From NCBI RefSeq assembly GCF_001427285.1, contig NZ_LMFV01000023.1, forward strand, positions 62,001-126,000: a stretch of DNA of 64,000 nt, given 5' to 3'. The stretch is from Mesorhizobium sp. Root552 (lineage in GTDB: Bacteria > Pseudomonadota > Alphaproteobacteria > Rhizobiales > Rhizobiaceae). Position numbers and translations under genes: made by a program. The notes under the pieces were generated by a model. The model had not been told where the DNA came from, made no database searches, and worked only from the letters and a program-made list of their open reading frames with translations. Shown here piece after piece: positions 61,824 to 64,000 of this stretch (the first letter of the stretch is position 1; each line of letters starts with the position of its first letter).

Positions 61824-62750
61824 ATGACCGCATATATAGTCAGACGGCTTCTGATGCTGGTGCCGGTCTTTCTTGCGGTGTCGGTGGTTATTTTCCTGAT
61901 CATCCATCTGATCCCGGGAGACCCTGTCGACAACCTCATCAAGATCGGCTCGGGCCCCGAACAGCGCGCGGCTATTGTCGCGCGCTATGGGCTGGACCGC
62001 AGCTTGCCGGAGCAATACCTGATCTGGCTGGCGGGCCTTTTGCGCGGCGACCTCGGAACCGCGATCGTCGCGCAACGGCCCGTTTCCACATTGATCGCGC
62101 AGGCGCTGCCGCATTCGCTGGCATTGGGTGGCCTGTCATTGCTGGTGTCGGCGGGGGCCGGTATCGTTCTCGGGGCGGTCGCCATGCGCTACCGCGATGG
62201 CCCGATTGACCAAGCCATCATGGGCGGCGTGCTTCTCGGCTCGACCCTGCCGACCTTTTGGCTCGGCCTGCTCATGATCCTGCTGTTTTCGGTCGTGCTT
62301 GGCTGGTTTCCAGTCTCGGGGGCGCGGACCTGGTCTTCGCTCGTTCTGCCTGTGATGACCATCGGGCTGGCGGGCACCGCTCTTGTCGTACGCGTTACGC
62401 GCATTGCGATGATCGAAGCTGCGCAAAAGGATTTCGTTCTGCTTTTGCACGCCAAAGGCTTGTCGCCGTCCCGTATCAGGCTGCGCCATGTGCTGCGCCA
62501 CGCGCTGACGCCAGTGGTCACGATACTGGCGTTGCGGATTGGCTGGATACTTGGCGGTGCAGTTACCGTCGAGGTCGTGTTCGCCCGTCCGGGCCTCGGC
62601 ACCTTGCTGATCAAGGCGCTCAACCAGCACGACTATCCGGTCGTCCAGGCCTGCTTGCTCATGCTTGCCATGGCGGTGATGCTGGGAACGCTCGTGGGCG
62701 ATATCCTTCAGGCGGCAATAGATCCACGGGTAAGGGCGAACCTCAAATGA
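61824..62750 (+). CDS. ABC transporter permease, DppB type
   Basis: A 308-residue inner-membrane permease with about six helices. It begins MTAYIVRRLLMLVPVFLAVS, contains IPGDPVDNLI and DFVLLLHAKGLSPSRIRLRHVLRHAL, the EAA loop that docks the ATPase. The stop overlaps the next start (ATGA). Confidence 0.93.
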   Translation: MTAYIVRRLLMLVPVFLAVSVVIFLIIHLIPGDPVDNLIKIGSGPEQRAAIVARYGLDRSLPEQYLIWLAGLLRGDLGTAIVAQRPVSTLIAQALPHSLALGGLSLLVSAGAGIVLGAVAMRYRDGPIDQAIMGGVLLGSTLPTFWLGLLMILLFSVVLGWFPVSGARTWSSLVLPVMTIGLAGTALVVRVTRIAMIEAAQKDFVLLLHAKGLSPSRIRLRHVLRHALTPVVTILALRIGWILGGAVTVEVVFARPGLGTLLIKALNQHDYPVVQACLLMLAMAVMLGTLVGDILQAAIDPRVRANLK

Positions 62751-63622
62751 CAGGCGCCGCGTCATCCGCCCGCCCGGCCTTGCGCGACAACCTTTTCGCC
62801 AGGGCTTTCCGCACGAAGACCGGCGCAATAGCCGGCGGATGGCTGGTGCTGCTCGCCCTGGCGGCCATTTTTGCCCATCTGCTCACACCCTATGAGTACG
62901 ATATCCAGCAACTGAGTGCTGCCTACAGCCCGCCCAGCCTGTCGCATTGGCTGGGAACGGACGAGTTCGGCCGCGATCTTCTCACCCGCATATTGTACGG
63001 CGCGCGCATCTCGCTTTCGGTTTCGGTCATCTCCATCGGTCTATCGGTGTTGGCAGGGATGGTGCTGGGCGCAGCAGCGGGATACTTCGGCGGACGCCTT
63101 GATCGCATGATTACGACCGTCATCGATTTGAGTTGGTCATTCCCGGAAATCCTCGTGGCGCTGATCCTGGTCGCAATCATCGGACCGGGGGTAACCGGCA
63201 CAATGGTTGCCATCACCGTTGCCTATCTGGCGCAGTTCGCACGCCTGACGCGCGCGCAGGTCATGGCCATCAAGTCCGAGACATTCATCGAAGCTGCATC
63301 GGGCCTTGGCGCCTCGCATCGCCACATCCTGTTTCGACACCTCCTGCCGAACGCGATCACGCCGGTGCTGGTAAGCGGCATGCTGGCTACCGGGGATGCA
63401 ATTATCCTGGAGGCGACGCTCGGCTTTTTCGGCCTTGGCGCGCAACCGCCGACGCCGAGTTGGGGCGCAATGATGTCGTCGGGCACAGCCCTGTTGTTCA
63501 AGGCGCCATGGATCATCATCTTTCCGGGCCTTGCAGCCGCAATCACCGTCGTCAGTATCAACCTGTTCGGCGATGCGCTGATCGCCGGGCTCGATGTCCG
63601 TTCACGACCGAGAGTCGAATGA
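62747..63622 (+). CDS. ABC transporter permease, DppC type
   Basis: A 291-residue permease. It carries the DppC signature HWLGTDEFGRDLLTRILYGARISL and the EAA loop IEAASGLGASHRHILFRHLLPN. It pairs with the upstream permease, to which it is translationally coupled. A much longer open frame upstream is overlap with that gene and was ignored. Confidence 0.93.
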   Translation: MTGAASSARPALRDNLFARAFRTKTGAIAGGWLVLLALAAIFAHLLTPYEYDIQQLSAAYSPPSLSHWLGTDEFGRDLLTRILYGARISLSVSVISIGLSVLAGMVLGAAAGYFGGRLDRMITTVIDLSWSFPEILVALILVAIIGPGVTGTMVAITVAYLAQFARLTRAQVMAIKSETFIEAASGLGASHRHILFRHLLPNAITPVLVSGMLATGDAIILEATLGFFGLGAQPPTPSWGAMMSSGTALLFKAPWIIIFPGLAAAITVVSINLFGDALIAGLDVRSRPRVE

Positions 63623-63631
63623 GGAACCGTC

Positions 63632-64000
63632 ATGGGGCTTCTTGAGGTCGATCGGCTGTCGGTAGGTATCGGCCGGCTCACATTGCTCGAAGAAATCACT
63701 TTCGAGGTGGATAGAGGCGAAATCCTTGGACTGGTCGGCGAATCCGGATCCGGCAAGTCGCTGACCGCCTTGGCAATTGCCGGCCTGTTGCCGCTGATCG
63801 GAGCGCGCGTGACGGCTGGAGCCGTCCGCTTCGACGACACCGACCTGACCAGGCTGGACGAATACAGGCTTCGCAAGTTCCGGGGCCGCAGGATCGCCTT
63901 CATCACCCAAAATCCGATGACGGCACTGGACCCGCTTCAACCGGTCGGCGAACAGGTCGATGTCGTGGCAAGGCTGCATCTCGGTCTGCCGGCGGACGTC
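63632..64000 (+). CDS. ABC transporter ATP-binding protein, DppD type, 3' partial
   Basis: The first 123 residues of an ATPase subunit: MGLLEVDRLSVGIGRLTLL, Walker A GESGSGKS at about residues 37-44, and the Q-loop ITQNPMTALDPLQPVG. It follows the second permease by 9 bases and continues beyond the window. It energises the peptide transporter. Confidence 0.93.
   Translation, partial: MGLLEVDRLSVGIGRLTLLEEITFEVDRGEILGLVGESGSGKSLTALAIAGLLPLIGARVTAGAVRFDDTDLTRLDEYRLRKFRGRRIAFITQNPMTALDPLQPVGEQVDVVARLHLGLPADV

Noticed and set aside
60073-61833. 586-codon minus-strand frame opposite the peptide-binding protein
   Set aside because: Typical GC-rich antisense frame; the plus strand encodes a clear SBP_bac_5 protein with signal peptide.

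Overview
The window is high-GC alphaproteobacterial DNA. It is most likely from a member of the Hyphomicrobiales (rhizobia-like, for example the Phyllobacteriaceae): the left end carries an intracellular polyhydroxyalkanoate depolymerase, a bacterial transglutaminase-like cysteine peptidase, an RlpA-like protein and a DUF1402 protein, and the right end a dipeptide-type ABC transporter locus. Both ends look like ordinary chromosome. Roughly 4.9-57.1 kb between them is accessory DNA built by repeated insertion.

Layout. 1-4.6 kb: chromosomal genes. 4.79-12.79 kb: a small island with two recombinases, a YigZ-family gene, HEPN-type genes and a DUF4268/HNH nuclease pair; it is flanked by a 132-bp direct repeat that contains the 5' half of a tRNA-Arg. 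12.7-50.7 kb: a composite element of about 38 kb. Its left end is a large serine recombinase whose 3' end runs into tRNA-Arg sequence. The native C-terminal tail of that recombinase lies at the far right end (50,644-50,700), so the two sites read as attL and attR. Inside it are a phage-integrase remnant ending at a tRNA-Gly(UCC) 3' half (14.4-18.3 kb), a winged-helix/nucleotidyltransferase/PP2C module (18.6-20.7 kb), and a mobilisation module (21-35 kb) with ArdC, a TraG-like coupling protein, a resolvase, a glycine-rich secreted protein, a SprT-like protein, a candidate oriT, a MobC-like protein and a relaxase. No mating-pore genes are present, so the module would be mobilisable rather than self-transmissible. 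The defence block follows (35-50.6 kb). 50.7-57.1 kb: three short cargo units (QorB-like oxidoreductase plus HxlR regulator; a frameshifted PLP decarboxylase; a broken MBL-fold gene plus a CadC-like TPR protein), each ending in another copy of the serine-recombinase tail. 57.3-64 kb: enolase-superfamily enzyme, GNAT acetyltransferase, RpiR regulator and peptide ABC transporter.

The most interesting biology is the defence block. On the minus strand is a SPARTA-type system (TIR-APAZ plus short prokaryotic Argonaute). It is unusual in having a small DUF2188 gene in front and a UvrD-like SF1 helicase behind in one tightly spaced operon. Divergent from it is a WYL-domain regulator followed by a SNF2-type helicase, a DUF499 ATPase with an N-terminal Swt1-type HEPN domain, and an unrecognised protein that may have a proteasome-like fold. 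The helicase gene is fused in frame to the C-terminal part of a DUF1156-type DNA methyltransferase whose catalytic motif is lost. A perfect 10-bp inverted repeat in the shared intergenic region is a good candidate operator for the WYL protein and could control both systems. The HTH-nucleotidyltransferase-PP2C operon, preceded by a long palindrome, and the DUF4268/HNH pair are further candidate defence or toxin-antitoxin systems.

Starts were chosen by ribosome-binding site and gene overlap. Family calls are made by eye from motifs, without database searches.
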